From the NCBI GenBank assembly GCA_017557665.1, contig JAFYYI010000003.1, positions 247,571 through 311,570 on the forward strand: 64,000 bases of DNA, read 5' to 3'. The notes beneath the pieces are model-generated. The model searched no databases. It saw only the letters and a program-made list of their open reading frames with translations, and was not told the origin of the DNA. Origin of the DNA: Muribaculaceae bacterium (GTDB taxonomy: Bacteria > Bacteroidota > Bacteroidia > Bacteroidales > Muribaculaceae). This document shows, piece after piece, positions 52,358 to 63,300 of this stretch. A program made the position numbers and the translations under genes. Position 1 is the stretch's first letter. Every line of letters begins with the position of its first letter.

Positions 52358-53494
52358 ATGGCCGGTATTTATGTCCATATCCCCTTCTGTGCAAGCCGTT
52401 GTTCTTACTGCGACTTTTTCTCGACGTTGCGCCTTGCCGACGCCGGTGCCGACTATGTCGAGGCGGTTGTCGCCGAGGCAGGGCTGCGATGTGGCGAACT
52501 GCGTGGCGAGCCGGTGAGGACGCTCTACCTGGGCGGTGGTACTCCGTCGCAGTTGCCCCGGCCTCTGCTGGAGCGCCTCGTACAGGGCGTGAGGGACACT
52601 TTTGACTTGTCGGAGCTCGAGGAGTTCACCATCGAGGTCAACCCCGACGATGTCACCCCGGAGTGGTGTGCGGCACTGACGCGTTTGGGCGTGAACCGCG
52701 TGAGCATGGGTGTGCAGTCGTTCGAGGACCCGATTCTGCGGCTGATAGGCCGTCGCCACACTGCAGTTCAAGCCGTTGAGGCGGTAGCCCGGTTGCGTGA
52801 AGCCGGCATCGGTAACATCAGCATCGACCTCATCTTCGGTCTGCCTGGACAGACCATCGCGTCGTGGACCGATTCGGTGCGCCAGGCCATAGCCCTGCGT
52901 CCCCAGCACATCTCGGCCTACGGGCTCACCTATGAGGAGGGCACGCGGCTGTGGCATCAGCGCCAGCGTGGCGAGGTCGTTGAGGTGCCTGAGGACCAGT
53001 GCCTGGAGATGTACGGCACCCTTGTTGATGAGCTGCAGGCTGCTGGTTATGAGCACTATGAAATTTCCAACTTTGCCCTGCCGGGTTATCATTCACGCCA
53101 CAATTCATCCTATTGGGACGATACGCCCTACCTGGGTCTGGGTGCCGCTGCCCACAGTTATGACGGCTGCATCAGGCGCTATAACCCAAGCGACCTGCAC
53201 GAATACATCAGCAGTATTCAGGCTGGAAAAATGGCTTTTGTTCAGGAAAAATTGACGCAATGGGAGCGCTATGACGAGCGTGTGATGCTGGGACTGAGGA
53301 CGGCACGTGGCGTGGATGCCGAGCGGCTGCGTCAAGACTTCGGCGACGCGGCCTGGCGCCATTTCATCGATGCGGCGCAGCGCCACATCGCGGCGGGCCA
53401 TCTCAAGCGGGTGGGAGAGAGCCGCTATGTGCTCACCCGTGACGGCATCATGCTGAGCGACAGCATCATCCGCGACCTCATGTGGGATGATTAG
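52358..53494 (+). CDS. hemW: Radical SAM heme chaperone HemW
   Basis: 378 residues. MAGIYVHIPFCASRCSYCDF holds the C-x3-C-x2-C iron-sulfur motif plus the extra Phe of the family. LYLGGGTPSQL, EFTIEVNPDD, RVSMGVQSF and GLPGQTIASW follow the HemN/HemW order. HemW delivers heme to acceptor proteins and is often mislabelled coproporphyrinogen III oxidase. A TAATTTTG (52337-52344) sits 13 bases before the ATG. Its stop overlaps the stop of the convergent AlkD-like gene. Confidence 0.94.
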   Translation: MAGIYVHIPFCASRCSYCDFFSTLRLADAGADYVEAVVAEAGLRCGELRGEPVRTLYLGGGTPSQLPRPLLERLVQGVRDTFDLSELEEFTIEVNPDDVTPEWCAALTRLGVNRVSMGVQSFEDPILRLIGRRHTAVQAVEAVARLREAGIGNISIDLIFGLPGQTIASWTDSVRQAIALRPQHISAYGLTYEEGTRLWHQRQRGEVVEVPEDQCLEMYGTLVDELQAAGYEHYEISNFALPGYHSRHNSSYWDDTPYLGLGAAAHSYDGCIRRYNPSDLHEYISSIQAGKMAFVQEKLTQWERYDERVMLGLRTARGVDAERLRQDFGDAAWRHFIDAAQRHIAAGHLKRVGESRYVLTRDGIMLSDSIIRDLMWDD

Positions 53495-54063
53495 TTTTCT
53501 TCTTCAAGAATGTCTTTTAGCAGCGATAGCAATGGCTGTTCGGCTTGACTGGCCTCGCTCTCGATGATGACACGCAGGGTGTCGTTTAATTGCATTTTGC
53601 CAGTAATCATCAGATTAAGGAGCAGGCGGTAGCCAGTGTACTTGACGAGCGGTTTTTCTTGTGAGATGAGTTGACGAAAGAGTGTGTCGCTGCCGTTGAT
53701 GTGACGCAGCAGTTTGTGGCACAAGTTGTCGGCAACCTCGACTGACTCAACGCTTTCGCTCCACTGTAACGCCATCTCCAGCCCCATCTCCTCGGGAGGA
53801 TAGAGCATGGGGGCGGCTAGGCGGCACTCCCGTGAATTGGAGTCGTTCCACAATTCCTGTGCGACCTGGGCACGGATGATGTTATCGCCCATCGTCAAAC
53901 TGGCTTGCCGCATGATACTGACGATATCCACGAGCAGACAGCCCATGATCATGCTATGGGGGTCACCGGCTTTCCTCAACTTGTCGGCCACGATGCCGTT
54001 ACGAAAAGCGAAAAACTCTTTCCGTATATCTCTGATATCCTCTTGTGCTTTATTTGTGCCCAT
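53491..54063 (-). CDS. AlkD-like HEAT-repeat protein
   Basis: 190 residues, all helical, with no signal peptide. Paired helices include AQVAQELWNDSNSRECRLAAPML and WSESVESVEVADNLCHKLLRH. These follow the pattern of AlkD-type DNA alkylation repair proteins (helix pair before the catalytic W-x-x-V-D region). The protein is shorter than typical AlkD (about 230), and the DNA-contact residues cannot be confirmed by eye. Alternatively a structural HEAT-like protein. Convergent with hemW. Confidence 0.7.
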   Translation of the reverse strand: MGTNKAQEDIRDIRKEFFAFRNGIVADKLRKAGDPHSMIMGCLLVDIVSIMRQASLTMGDNIIRAQVAQELWNDSNSRECRLAAPMLYPPEEMGLEMALQWSESVESVEVADNLCHKLLRHINGSDTLFRQLISQEKPLVKYTGYRLLLNLMITGKMQLNDTLRVIIESEASQAEQPLLSLLKDILEEEN

Positions 54064-54144
54064 CGTTAAAAAAGTAGCGCCTTAGCGTGAATTCGTAATA
54101 ATTGAATGCGGATGCCAATCAGTTAAATTCGCGTCATTTGTAGT

Positions 54145-56946
54145 TTAAGAAAGTTTCTCGGCCAGGAAGCGGCCCGTGTGGCTCTCCTTGCATAGGGCGA
54201 CCTGCTCGGGCGTACCCTCGACCACGATGTTACCGCCGTTCTCGCCGCCCTCGGGACCGAGGTCGATGATGTGGTCGGCACACTTGATGACGTCAAGGTT
54301 GTGCTCGATGATGACCACCGTGTGGCCGTTGCCGATGAGCTGGTCGAACGAGCGCATCAACGTGTTGATGTCGTGGAAGTGCAAGCCCGTCGTCGGCTCG
54401 TCAAAGATGAACAGGGTGTTGCCCTGGCGTTCGCCGCTCAGGTAGTAGGCAAGCTTGACGCGCTGGTTCTCACCGCCCGACAGGGTCGATGACGACTGCC
54501 CGAGCTTGATGTAGCCAAGGCCCACGTCCTGCAACGGCTTGAGGCGCCGCACGATTTTATACTCATTGTAGGTGTTGGTCTCGCCAAAGAACTCGATGGC
54601 CTGGTTGACCGTCATGTCGAGCACGTCGCTGATGGTGCGGTCGCGGAAGGTCACATCCAGCGCGTTGCGGCTGAAGCGCTTGCCCTTACAAGCCTCGCAG
54701 GTCAACGTGATGTCGGCCATGAACTGCATCTCGATGGTGATGGTGCCCTCGCCCTTGCACTCCTCGCAGCGCCCGCCAGGCGAGTTGAACGAGAAGAAAC
54801 CGGCGTTGTAGCCCATCTGCTTGGACAGCTGCTGCTGGGCGAACAACTGGCGTATCTCGTCAAAGGCCTTGAGGTAGGTCGCCGGGTTGCTGCGCGTGCT
54901 CTTGCCGATGGGCCCCTGGTCGATGAATTCCACAGCCTGCAGACGGCTCAGGTCGCCGCCGATGCCGCTGTGGCTGCCGGGGGCGTCGGCCGTCTGGTCG
55001 TAGTTGCGTGCCAGGGCAGGGTAGAGGATTTTACCCACCAGGGTGGACTTGCCCGAGCCGCTCACGCCCGTGACGACAGTCATCACGCCGAGCGGGAACT
55101 TGACGTTGATGTTCTTGAGGTTGTTGTGGGTAGCCCCCTTCACCTCGATGTACTGGCTCCACTTGCGGCGTGACTTGGGAACGGGAATGGAAAGTTCACC
55201 GGTGATGTATTTGGCGGTATAGCTGCCTGTGGCCGAGCCGAGTTGGTCAACAGGGCCCTGATAGGTGATCTGGCCGCCGTTGCGTCCTGCCTCGGGTCCG
55301 ACGTCGATGAGGTAATCGGCACTGTTGATGATGTCCTCGTCGTGCTCCACTACCACCACAGTGTTGCCCAGTTGTTGCAGCATGCGCAGCACATGGATGA
55401 GCCGGTGGGTGTCGCGCGGATGCAGGCCGATGGACGGCTCGTCGAGGATATAGACCGAGCCGACGAGCGAGCTGCCCAAGGCGGTCGCCAGGTTGATGCG
55501 CTGGCTCTCACCGCCCGACAGGGTCGCCGACACGCGGTCGAGGGTGAGGTAGCCTACGCCCACGTCACACAGGTAATCCAAGCGGCTGTTGATCTCGGTG
55601 AGCAGGCGCTTGGCGATGGTGGCTTCGGTCTCGTCGAGTTGCAAATCCTTGAACCACTGAGTCAGGTCCTTGACAGGCATGCTCACCAGGTCACTGATGG
55701 TCTTGCCGCCCACCTTGACATAACCGGCTTGGGGCTTCAAGCGCGTGCCATGGCAGTCGGGACAGACGGTCTTGCCGCGGTAGCGCGCCAGCAAGACGCG
55801 GAACTGGATGGCGTAGGACTTGCTCTTCACCCACTCAAAGAAGCCGTCGATGCCCTTCCACCTGCCGTCGCCGGTGCCGTGCCACAGCAGGTCGCGCTGG
55901 GCCGTCGTCAGTTCGTTGTAAGGTTTGTGGATGGGGAAGTCGTGCTGCGTGGCTACGTGGATGAACTCGCGTTTCCACTCGTTCATCACCTGTCCGCGCC
56001 AGCACATCACGGCGTCGTCATAGATGGAGCGCCCCCGGTCGGGGACCACCAGACTCTCGTCGATGCCGATGACGCTGCCGAAGCCTTCACAGGTGGGACA
56101 GGCTCCCAACGGGTTGTTGAAGTTGAACATCAGGTCGCTGGGCTCCTCAAAGGTCATTCCGTCAAGCTCAAAACGCTTGGAGAAACGATGCTCCACCATC
56201 GAGCCGTCCTGCTGCCACACCACGACGATGCACTCGTCCTTGCCCTCGTAGAAGGCCGTCTGCAGCGAGTCGAGCAGGCGCATCTCGTCGTCACGGTTAT
56301 GGGTCACGGCGATGCGGTCGATGAGCAGGCGGTAGTCGGCAACATCCAGGTTGCCGTCACTGGCGATGACTTGAGCAATATCCACAAATCGGCCATCACG
56401 GGTCATCAGGCGGGAATAGCCGCCCTTGGCGAGGATGTCGAGCTGGGTGCGCAGGTCGCGGCCCTCGGGGATATGAATCTCGGTGAGCAAGGCCAGGCGT
56501 GTGCCGTCGGGGTAGGTGTTGATGCACTCGATGACGTCGTTCGACGTGTGCTTCTTGACGACCTGTCCCGAGATGGGGGAGTAGGTCTTGCCTACACGGG
56601 CAAACAGCAGCCGCAGGTAGTCGTAGATCTCGGTGCTCGTGCCCACCGTGCTGCGTGAGTTGCGGGTCACCGTGCGCTGCTCGACGGCGATGGCCGGCGG
56701 TAGGCCGCGGATGAAGTCGCAGTCGGGTTTGCTCAGGCGGCCCATGAACTGGCGGGCATAGGAGGAGAGGCTCTCGACATAGCGGCGCTGCCCCTCGGCG
56801 TACAAGGTGTCGAACGCCAGCGACGACTTGCCGCTGCCCGACAGCCCCGTCACGACGACGAACTTGCCGCGCGGTATCGCCACGTCAACGTTCTTGAGGT
56901 TGTTGACGCGGGCTCCCTTGATGATGATGTCTCCTGATGTCGCCAT
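54145..56946 (-). CDS. uvrA: Excinuclease ABC subunit A
   Basis: 933 residues from the ATG at 56946; the longer frame would begin inside the promoter. Two ABC ATPase modules ([31 protein letters not shown]), two signatures ([24 protein letters not shown]) and zinc-finger pairs ([17 protein letters not shown] ... CEACKGKR). Damage recognition in nucleotide excision repair. Length and motif order are normal. Confidence 0.98.
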   Translation of the reverse strand: MATSGDIIIKGARVNNLKNVDVAIPRGKFVVVTGLSGSGKSSLAFDTLYAEGQRRYVESLSSYARQFMGRLSKPDCDFIRGLPPAIAVEQRTVTRNSRSTVGTSTEIYDYLRLLFARVGKTYSPISGQVVKKHTSNDVIECINTYPDGTRLALLTEIHIPEGRDLRTQLDILAKGGYSRLMTRDGRFVDIAQVIASDGNLDVADYRLLIDRIAVTHNRDDEMRLLDSLQTAFYEGKDECIVVVWQQDGSMVEHRFSKRFELDGMTFEEPSDLMFNFNNPLGACPTCEGFGSVIGIDESLVVPDRGRSIYDDAVMCWRGQVMNEWKREFIHVATQHDFPIHKPYNELTTAQRDLLWHGTGDGRWKGIDGFFEWVKSKSYAIQFRVLLARYRGKTVCPDCHGTRLKPQAGYVKVGGKTISDLVSMPVKDLTQWFKDLQLDETEATIAKRLLTEINSRLDYLCDVGVGYLTLDRVSATLSGGESQRINLATALGSSLVGSVYILDEPSIGLHPRDTHRLIHVLRMLQQLGNTVVVVEHDEDIINSADYLIDVGPEAGRNGGQITYQGPVDQLGSATGSYTAKYITGELSIPVPKSRRKWSQYIEVKGATHNNLKNINVKFPLGVMTVVTGVSGSGKSTLVGKILYPALARNYDQTADAPGSHSGIGGDLSRLQAVEFIDQGPIGKSTRSNPATYLKAFDEIRQLFAQQQLSKQMGYNAGFFSFNSPGGRCEECKGEGTITIEMQFMADITLTCEACKGKRFSRNALDVTFRDRTISDVLDMTVNQAIEFFGETNTYNEYKIVRRLKPLQDVGLGYIKLGQSSSTLSGGENQRVKLAYYLSGERQGNTLFIFDEPTTGLHFHDINTLMRSFDQLIGNGHTVVIIEHNLDVIKCADHIIDLGPEGGENGGNIVVEGTPEQVALCKESHTGRFLAEKLS

Positions 56947-56963
56947 GTCGTTAAATTGGGCCG

Positions 56964-56995
56964 CAAAGATAGTGCAAGCCGAGTGGAATGCCAAA
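56964..56995 (-). promoter_or_regulatory. Promoter of uvrA
   Basis: Minus-strand TATCTTTG (56971-56964) and TTTG (56995-56992) with a 20-base spacer. Confidence 0.75.
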
Positions 56996-57190
56996 ATTTT
57001 TTTGGCATTTCTTATTTACAGCAGGATATCGGCCATGAAAGCTTGCTTTCAATGGCCAGAGTCTTGATGTAAATAAAAGAATGCCCGAATGAAAATGAGG
57101 GTATTCCCGAGGCGCAGCCTATCTTCGACGAAGTCAACGGTAGTGCAAGCCGAAGGCAATTGCAAATTATTTGCAAATTGTTAAGGCGCA

Positions 57191-57225
57191 GCGTATCTTC
57201 GACGAAGTCAAAGATACGCATTTTT
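57191..57225 (+). terminator. Terminator-like hairpin
   Basis: GCGTATCTT (57191-57199) pairs with AAGATACGC (57211-57219), followed by A then TTTTT. No plus-strand gene ends nearby, so it may be a repeat or block readthrough into the next gene. Confidence 0.5.
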
Positions 57226-57305
57226 GTCGAGATGGGCAAATGAAGTAAATCTGAAAATCGGCTTTTGGGTCTCAATGTATTCATGTTGTCAATTATTTGG
57301 TATTT

Positions 57306-57340
57306 TTTGTTCCCAAGTATTGTTTTTTTTATTATTTTTG
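57306..57340 (+). promoter_or_regulatory. Promoter of the BspA-like gene
   Basis: TATTTTTG (57333-57340) with TTTG at 57306-57309; the spacer is 23 bases. The ATG is 38 bases downstream. Confidence 0.6.
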
Positions 57341-57378
57341 CGAAAAATAGCAATATTAACCTCTAAAAATACAGGATT

Positions 57379-59892
57379 ATGAAAAAGAAAACACTTTTAT
57401 TCAGAGCGTTCGCCCTTGTGGCGGCTCTCGCGTGCGCCCTGGGCGCCAGTGCCTACGACTTCACCTACGGAGGCTATTACTACAAAATCTTGACCGACAG
57501 TACTGTCGCAATCACCTATCGAGATGGTAGTTTTAACAGTTACAGTGGCAATGTGACCATCCCTGAACATGTTTACAACGGTAGCAAGTACTATACCGTT
57601 ACGCAAGTTGGCTATTTTACATTTATGAACAGCACGCGCGTGACCAGTGTGACGATCCCAAACACGGTTACCTATATAGACTCTCGTGCTTTTGAGAATT
57701 GCGTAGAACTGGAATCGGTTGTGATGGGTAAGAATTGCAGTTTCTTTAATCCGGAAGAGTATAGCTACAGTACTCAAGTCTTCAAGAATTGCCCCAATCT
57801 GCTGTCCGTCACTTGTTGGATGTTTCAGCCGGATGAGTGGCCTGAGAGTGGTAACTTGAATTTTGACCAATTGGTGCTCGACTATGCTGTTTTGCGTGTG
57901 CCCCGTGGTGCCATCCCCAATTATTGGGCCACTGAGGGTTGGAGGCTCTTCAATAATTACCAGGAGATCTCCGCCTACTTCAACTATGACTTCTATTATG
58001 AAGGTGTCTTCTATAAGGTCAAGAACGGTTCCGCATGGGTGACCTATATGGATGAGGATTATAACTCCTACAGCGGCACGGTCACCATTCCCGAGAAGGT
58101 GCCTTACAACGGCAATCAACTCACTGTAAAAGGCATTGATGACTATGCCTTCAGGAGTTGTGGTGACCTGACGAAAGTGGAAATGCCTCTCACAATAGAT
58201 TCTATTGGCAAGTATGCCTTTTATTACTGTACCAAACTCACCGAGATTGACATTCCTAATGGTGTGACCTATATCGGCAATGGTGCTTTCTCTTGGTGCA
58301 GCAAATTGAAATCCCTCATGTTCCCGGCAGGCATGACCGTAATCAACGGCAGCACGTGTACTGGTTGCTCTGCACTTGAAACCGTTTGGCTCCCCGTAAA
58401 TCTCACTGATATCTATGCCGGAGCATTCTCTAACTGTAATGCGATAACTAAGATTATCAGCCTGAGTGAGGCGCCACCCTGGATGTATAACAAGAATGTT
58501 TTCCCCAGCACCGTCTATGACAACGCTACACTCTATATCCCCGAGGATGCCATCAGCAACGGCTATACCTCGGCCTACGGCAACTGGCAGTACTTCACCA
58601 CGCAAAAGCCTTACAACCAGTATCTGTCCAGTGAAATCAACGCTTCTGGCGGCAATATCACGTTCTCCACGCTATCGACCAACAATTACCCCTGGCTGGT
58701 CAAGACCAACAGTTATCGCTTCTGTGCCCAGTCGGGCAACACTGGCATCCACGAAAGCACATCAGTGTTGACGGCCACGGTCACCGTGCCCTATGGCGGC
58801 ACCCTGTCCTTCCTTTACAAGGCATGGGGTGAGGGCACATCGAACGCTTGGGACGCGTGTAGCTTCTTTGTCGATGGTGAGGAAAAGCTCAAATTAGGAG
58901 CCTATGATAATGTCGATTGGGAGACCTTCACTGTGGAAATCCCTGCAGGTACCCACACGTTGAAGTGGCGCTACAGTAAGGACGGCAGCATCAATCCCGA
59001 GGGCGACTATTTCGCCATCGACAATGTCCTCCTTGAGGCCAATGTCCCTGAGGCCTATGCCTGCTACACCGAGTCGAACACGACGCTGACGTTCTATTAC
59101 GACACCCAGCGCAGCTCCCGCACGGGCACGACCTACGACCTGAACACGGGCGACTACTCACCCGATTGGGACTTCGACGACACCTATACCAACGTGACCA
59201 AGGTGGTGTTTGACCCCTCGTTCGCTGATGCCCGCCCGACGACCACCAAATGTTGGTTCGCTGACATGACCAATCTTCAATCTATCACGGGCATGAGCTA
59301 CCTCAACACCAGCGAGGTCACCAATATGGGTTGGATGTTCGGTAACTGCACAGAATTGACGAGCATTGATTTAAGCCACTTCAATACGTCCAAGGTGACC
59401 TCTATGGGCCATATGTTCTATAGATGCTTTAGTTTGACGAGCCTTGACTTAAGCACTTTCAACACGTCCCAAGTGTTCGGTATGACACAAATGTTCCGTG
59501 GATGCGGCGATCTGCGAACCATCTATGTAGGCAATGGCTGGAGCACGGCGGCAGTGACGTACGATGACTGGATTTTCTATAACTGCACCAGTCTGGTGGG
59601 CGGCCAGGGTACGACCTATGACCGCAACCACACCGGCAAGGAGTATGCCCATATCGACGGCGGCCCGAGCAACCCGGGCTATTTCACCGATAAGAACGCA
59701 GCCCTGCGTGGCGACGTTAACAGTGACAATATTGTGAACATCAGCGACGCCATCGCACTGATTAGCGCGATCGTCAATGACGACTTTAGCGGTGTCAACA
59801 TGGTGAATGCCGACGTGAATTACAGCGGCACTGTGGACATCAGCGATGTCATCATGCTCATCAACTACGTCCTGAACGAGAGTTGGCCTTGA
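57379..59892 (+). CDS. Secreted BspA-type LRR/DUF285 protein with dockerin-like C-terminus
   Basis: 837 residues. Signal peptide (ends GASA). Residues 30-415 contain two blocks of BspA-type LRR_5 repeats (VTSVTIPNTVTYIDSRAFEN; LTEIDIPNGVTYIGNGAFSW). Residues 420-555 are a carbohydrate-binding-like beta-sandwich (GTLSFLYKAWGEGTSNAWDA). Residues 558-770 are one DUF285 module (MGWMFGNCTELTSIDLSHFN). The C-terminus has two Ca-loop motifs, DVNSDNIVNISD and DVNYSGTVDISD. A surface or secreted adhesion-type protein by family; ligand unknown. The last 38 residues are nearly identical to those of the next gene. Confidence 0.9.
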   Translation: MKKKTLLFRAFALVAALACALGASAYDFTYGGYYYKILTDSTVAITYRDGSFNSYSGNVTIPEHVYNGSKYYTVTQVGYFTFMNSTRVTSVTIPNTVTYIDSRAFENCVELESVVMGKNCSFFNPEEYSYSTQVFKNCPNLLSVTCWMFQPDEWPESGNLNFDQLVLDYAVLRVPRGAIPNYWATEGWRLFNNYQEISAYFNYDFYYEGVFYKVKNGSAWVTYMDEDYNSYSGTVTIPEKVPYNGNQLTVKGIDDYAFRSCGDLTKVEMPLTIDSIGKYAFYYCTKLTEIDIPNGVTYIGNGAFSWCSKLKSLMFPAGMTVINGSTCTGCSALETVWLPVNLTDIYAGAFSNCNAITKIISLSEAPPWMYNKNVFPSTVYDNATLYIPEDAISNGYTSAYGNWQYFTTQKPYNQYLSSEINASGGNITFSTLSTNNYPWLVKTNSYRFCAQSGNTGIHESTSVLTATVTVPYGGTLSFLYKAWGEGTSNAWDACSFFVDGEEKLKLGAYDNVDWETFTVEIPAGTHTLKWRYSKDGSINPEGDYFAIDNVLLEANVPEAYACYTESNTTLTFYYDTQRSSRTGTTYDLNTGDYSPDWDFDDTYTNVTKVVFDPSFADARPTTTKCWFADMTNLQSITGMSYLNTSEVTNMGWMFGNCTELTSIDLSHFNTSKVTSMGHMFYRCFSLTSLDLSTFNTSQVFGMTQMFRGCGDLRTIYVGNGWSTAAVTYDDWIFYNCTSLVGGQGTTYDRNHTGKEYAHIDGGPSNPGYFTDKNAALRGDVNSDNIVNISDAIALISAIVNDDFSGVNMVNADVNYSGTVDISDVIMLINYVLNESWP

Positions 59893-59910
59893 TGCTCGCG
59901 TTGCTCGCAG

Positions 59911-59938
59911 ATTAGTGATTAGAGATTAGTGATTAGTG
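59911..59938. repeat. 7-base tandem repeat (ATTAGTG)
   Basis: ATTAGTG, ATTAGAG, ATTAGTG, ATTAGTG, starting 18 bases after the stop of the BspA-like gene. A reverse-oriented copy is at 60193-60220. Confidence 0.9.
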
Positions 59939-59939
59939 A

Positions 59940-60020
59940 GGCATCCGCTTTGGGGTTGTCCACGAATTTGCACGAATTTAACGAATTTGCATCCGCATTC
60001 CGGCCGATGGAGTGCGGATG
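59940..60020. repeat. GGCATCCGC element, copy A
   Basis: About 80 bases nearly identical to 63922-64000, including GGCATCCGCTTTGGGGTTG and two ACGAATTT-type steps. Its right end is the terminator hairpin. Confidence 0.85.
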
Positions 60021-60027
60021 TTTCTTT
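59990..60027 (+). terminator. Terminator of the BspA-like gene
   Basis: CATCCGCATTC (59990-60000) pairs with GAGTGCGGATG (60010-60020) with one G-T pair, followed by TTTCTTT. Confidence 0.7.
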
Positions 60028-60048
60028 AACATGCTCGCTGCGCGAGCA

Positions 60049-60083
60049 GTTTAAAGTTTAGAGTTTAGAGTTTAGAGTTTAGT
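60049..60083. repeat. 7-base tandem repeat (GTTTAGA)
   Basis: GTTTAAA, three GTTTAGA units, then GTTTAGT. The same unit occurs at 63892-63919. Confidence 0.9.
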
Positions 60084-60139
60084 GAGGCATCCGCCTTGAT
60101 GCTCGCAGCGCTCGCAGCGCGGACTATTGTAGCGGGCAT

Positions 60140-60167
60140 GTAGAGACGCAAAATTTTGCGTCTCTAC
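60140..60167. repeat. Perfect 28-base palindrome
   Basis: GTAGAGACGCAAAA followed by its exact reverse complement. The outer arms match the in-frame palindrome in the ABC-F gene (7931-7952). Confidence 0.9.
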
Positions 60168-60192
60168 AAAATCAACGTCGGGGCTGATGTTT

Positions 60193-60220
60193 CACTAATC
60201 TCTAATCACTAATCACTAAT
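60193..60220. repeat. 7-base tandem repeat (CACTAAT)
   Basis: CACTAAT, CTCTAAT, CACTAAT, CACTAAT: the reverse complement of the ATTAGTG tract at 59911-59938, shifted by one unit. Confidence 0.9.
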
Positions 60221-60289
60221 CTGCTCGCAGCGCGAGCATAACCTCTAACCTGCGAGCGAAGCGAGCATTAACTAAAACTGCTATTTTTA

Positions 60290-60321
60290 TTTGCTTTTTT
60301 CAAGAATAATGAGTATATTTG
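60290..60321 (+). promoter_or_regulatory. Promoter of the five-module DUF285 gene
   Basis: TTTG (60290-60293), a 20-base spacer and TATATTTG (60314-60321), 31 bases before the ATG. Confidence 0.8.
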
Positions 60322-60352
60322 CGGCAATTGTTAACTTTAAACTGAAATTGCT

Positions 60353-63300
60353 ATGAAAAAGAGAAAATTACTCATTCGACTGGTCGTCCTAATGGCGGCC
60401 ATGATGTGCGGCCTCGGCGCTCGCGCCCAAGAGGCCTATGCCTGCTACACGTCATATAACACGACGCTGATGTTCTGCTACGACGACATGCGCCCTGCCC
60501 GCTTGGGCACGACCTATGACCTGAACCAGATTGCATCCAATCCAGGTTGGTACAGTGACGGCACCTATGAGAATGTGACCAGAGTGGTCTTCAGTTCCTC
60601 GTTCGCTGCTGCCCGCCCGATATCCACCTCTTCTTGGTTTGCTGGCATGGAAAATCTTGAAACCATCACGGGACTGAATTACCTGAACACCAGTGAAGTG
60701 ATTGATATGGATGGTATGTTTATCAACACCATAAAATTCACGAGTCTTAACCTGAGCAGTTTCAACACGTCCAAGGTGCGCAATTTATCCGGAATGTTCG
60801 CTGGCTGCACTGGCCTGACAAGCCTTGACTTGGGCGGCTGGAACACGTCTGAGGTGGTTTCCACCCTTGGCATGTTTGACGAGTGCAGTTCTCTGAAAAG
60901 CCTTGACTTGAGCGGGTGGAACACGTCGAAGGTGAACAATATGGGCTTTATGTTCGCTTCGTGTGGGGAATTGCAGACCATCTATGTGGGTGACGAATGG
61001 AGCACGGCTTCGGTGACAAAATCCGAATTAATGTTCGCTGACTGCTTCAACTTGGTGGGCGGCCAGGGCACTGCCTATGATATCAACCACATTGACGTGG
61101 CCTATGGCCACCTCGATGGCGGTCCCAGCAACCCGGGTTACTTGACAGCAGTGGGAACAGAGGCCTATGCCATCTACACGCTGACGAACACGACGCTGAC
61201 GTTCTACTATGACACCCAGAAACTCGATCGCCCGGGCTGGGGCTGCAGCCTGAACACGGGCGCAAACGATACCCGTTGGGACCTCGACGGCTTAAATCCC
61301 AATGTGACCAAGGTGGTCTTTGACCCGTCATTCGCTGGTGCCCGCCCGACGACGACCTACGATTGGTTTTACATGATGGAGAAACTTGAATCCATCGAGG
61401 GCATGGAGTATCTGAACACCAGCGCGGTGACCAATATGGCTTACATGTTCACTGGCTGTAAAAAACTGACGAGTATTGACTTGAGCCATTTCAACACTGC
61501 CCAGGTGACCGATATGCACAACATGTTCGCTTTGTGCGACTTGACGTACCTTGATTTGAGCAGTTTCAATACGGCCCAGGTGACCGATATGAGTCGCATG
61601 TTCGTTAATTGTTCAGATTTGCAGACCATCTATGTGGGCGATGGATGGAGCACGTCTGCCGTGACCAGTTCCTCGATTATGTTCGATAACTGCTTCAACC
61701 TGGTGGGCGGCAAGGGCACGGCGTGGAACTCATCTAACCCGACGGACAAGGCTTATGCCCACATTGACGGCGGCACGAGCAACCCCGGCTACCTCACCGA
61801 CAAGAACGCGGCCGAGGCCTATGCGGTGTACACGTCGTCGAACACGACGCTGACGTTCTACTACGACGATCAGCGCAGCAGTCGCCCGGGCACTACCTAC
61901 GACCTGAACACTGGTGACACCGATGCCGGTTGGGACACTGACGGCACCAAATCCCATGTGACCCGGGTGGTCTTTGACCCCTTGTTCGCTGCTGCCCGCC
62001 CGACGACCACCTATGATTGGTTTTATAGCATGGAAAACCTTCAGACCATCGAGGGCCTTGAATACCTGAACACCAGCGAGGTGACCAGCATGGCTTACAT
62101 GTTCTTGAATTGCAGTCAATTGACGAGCCTTGACCTGAGTCATTTCAACACCGCCAAGGTAGAAAATATGCGTAGCATGTTCAGTCGCTGCACTGGCCTG
62201 ACGAGCCTTGACTTGAGCAGCTGGAACACGTCCCGGGTGACAAACATGTACTTCATGTTCTATAACTGCAGCAACCTGGAAACCATCTATGTGGGCCGTG
62301 ATTGGAGCACTTATGCCGTGACCTACTCCACACAGATGTTCACGGGCTGCACCAGCCTGGTGGGTGGCCAGGGCACGGCCTATGATGCCAACCATGCGGA
62401 TGCGTCCTATGCCCACATCGACGGCGGCCCCAGCAATCCGGGCTATTTCACCAATAGTGTCGTTGAGGCCTACACGTGCTACACCCCTGAGAACACGACG
62501 CTGACGTTCTACTACGATACCCAGCGCCTCGGTCGCTCGGGCACGACCTATGACCTGAACACGGGCAACTCCGATACCGCTTGGGAAACCGACGGCACCA
62601 ATGCCAACGTGACCCAGGTGGTCTTTGACCCGTCGTTCGCTGCTGCGCGCCCGACGACCACCTACTCCTGGTTCTATGGCATGGCGCATCTTTCATCCAT
62701 CACTGGTATGGAATACCTCAATACCAGTGAGGTGACTAACATGAATTGGATGTTTGGCGATTGTGCAGCATTGAGGAGCCTTGATCTGAGCCACTTCAAC
62801 ACGTCCAAGGTGACAAACATGACTGGCATGTTCCGTAGATGTGGCAACCTGAGGACCATCTATGTGGGCGCTTATTGGAGCACAGCGGCAGTGACGTACT
62901 CCCAAAATATGTTCCGTGACTGCACCAGCCTGGTGGGCGGCCAGGGCACGACCTTTGATGCCAACCACACGGATAAGGCCTATGCCCACATCGACGGCGG
63001 CCCCAGCAACCCGGGCTACTTCACCGCACAGTTAGAGGCCTATGCCTGCTTCACGTCGTCGAACACGACGCTGTCGTTCTACTACGACAACCAGCGCAGC
63101 ACCCGCACGGGGACGACCTACGATCTGAACAGGGGATACAACTTGCCCGCTTGGGTCGGAATCGCACAATATGTGAGCAATGTGGTCTTTGACCCGTCGT
63201 TTGCCGATGCGCGCCCGACGACCACCTACTCCTGGTTCTGGCGCATGAATTATCTTGGAACCATCACGGGCCTGAATTACCTGAACACCAGCGAGGTGAC

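Larger units (their letters stand above)
56947..57378. other. Divergent intergenic region between uvrA and the BspA-like gene
   Basis: 432 bases. Near uvrA it holds the promoter and a hairpin AATGCCAAA/TTTGGCATT (56987-57009). The middle has a duplicated sequence (GGCGCAGC[C/G]TATCTTCG, at 57112 and 57185) and two AGTGCAAGCCGA copies (56971 and 57132). The right end is the BspA-like promoter. No gene is supported. Confidence 0.65.
59893..60352. other. Repeat-mosaic intergenic region
   Basis: 460 bases made largely of repeats: three 7-base tandem tracts (59911-59938, 60049-60083, 60193-60220), two GCTCGC/GCGAGC hairpins (60033-60047, 60223-60237) and a perfect 28-base palindrome (60140-60167). 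It also holds the 80-base GGCATCCGC element with its terminator hairpin. The promoter of the next gene is at the right end. No coding frame. Confidence 0.85.

Noticed and set aside
57012..57353. Minus-strand open frame of 113 codons upstream of the BspA-like gene
   Set aside because: It spans two copies of a repeat, a hairpin and the promoter of the next gene; the apparent peptide comes from the palindrome.
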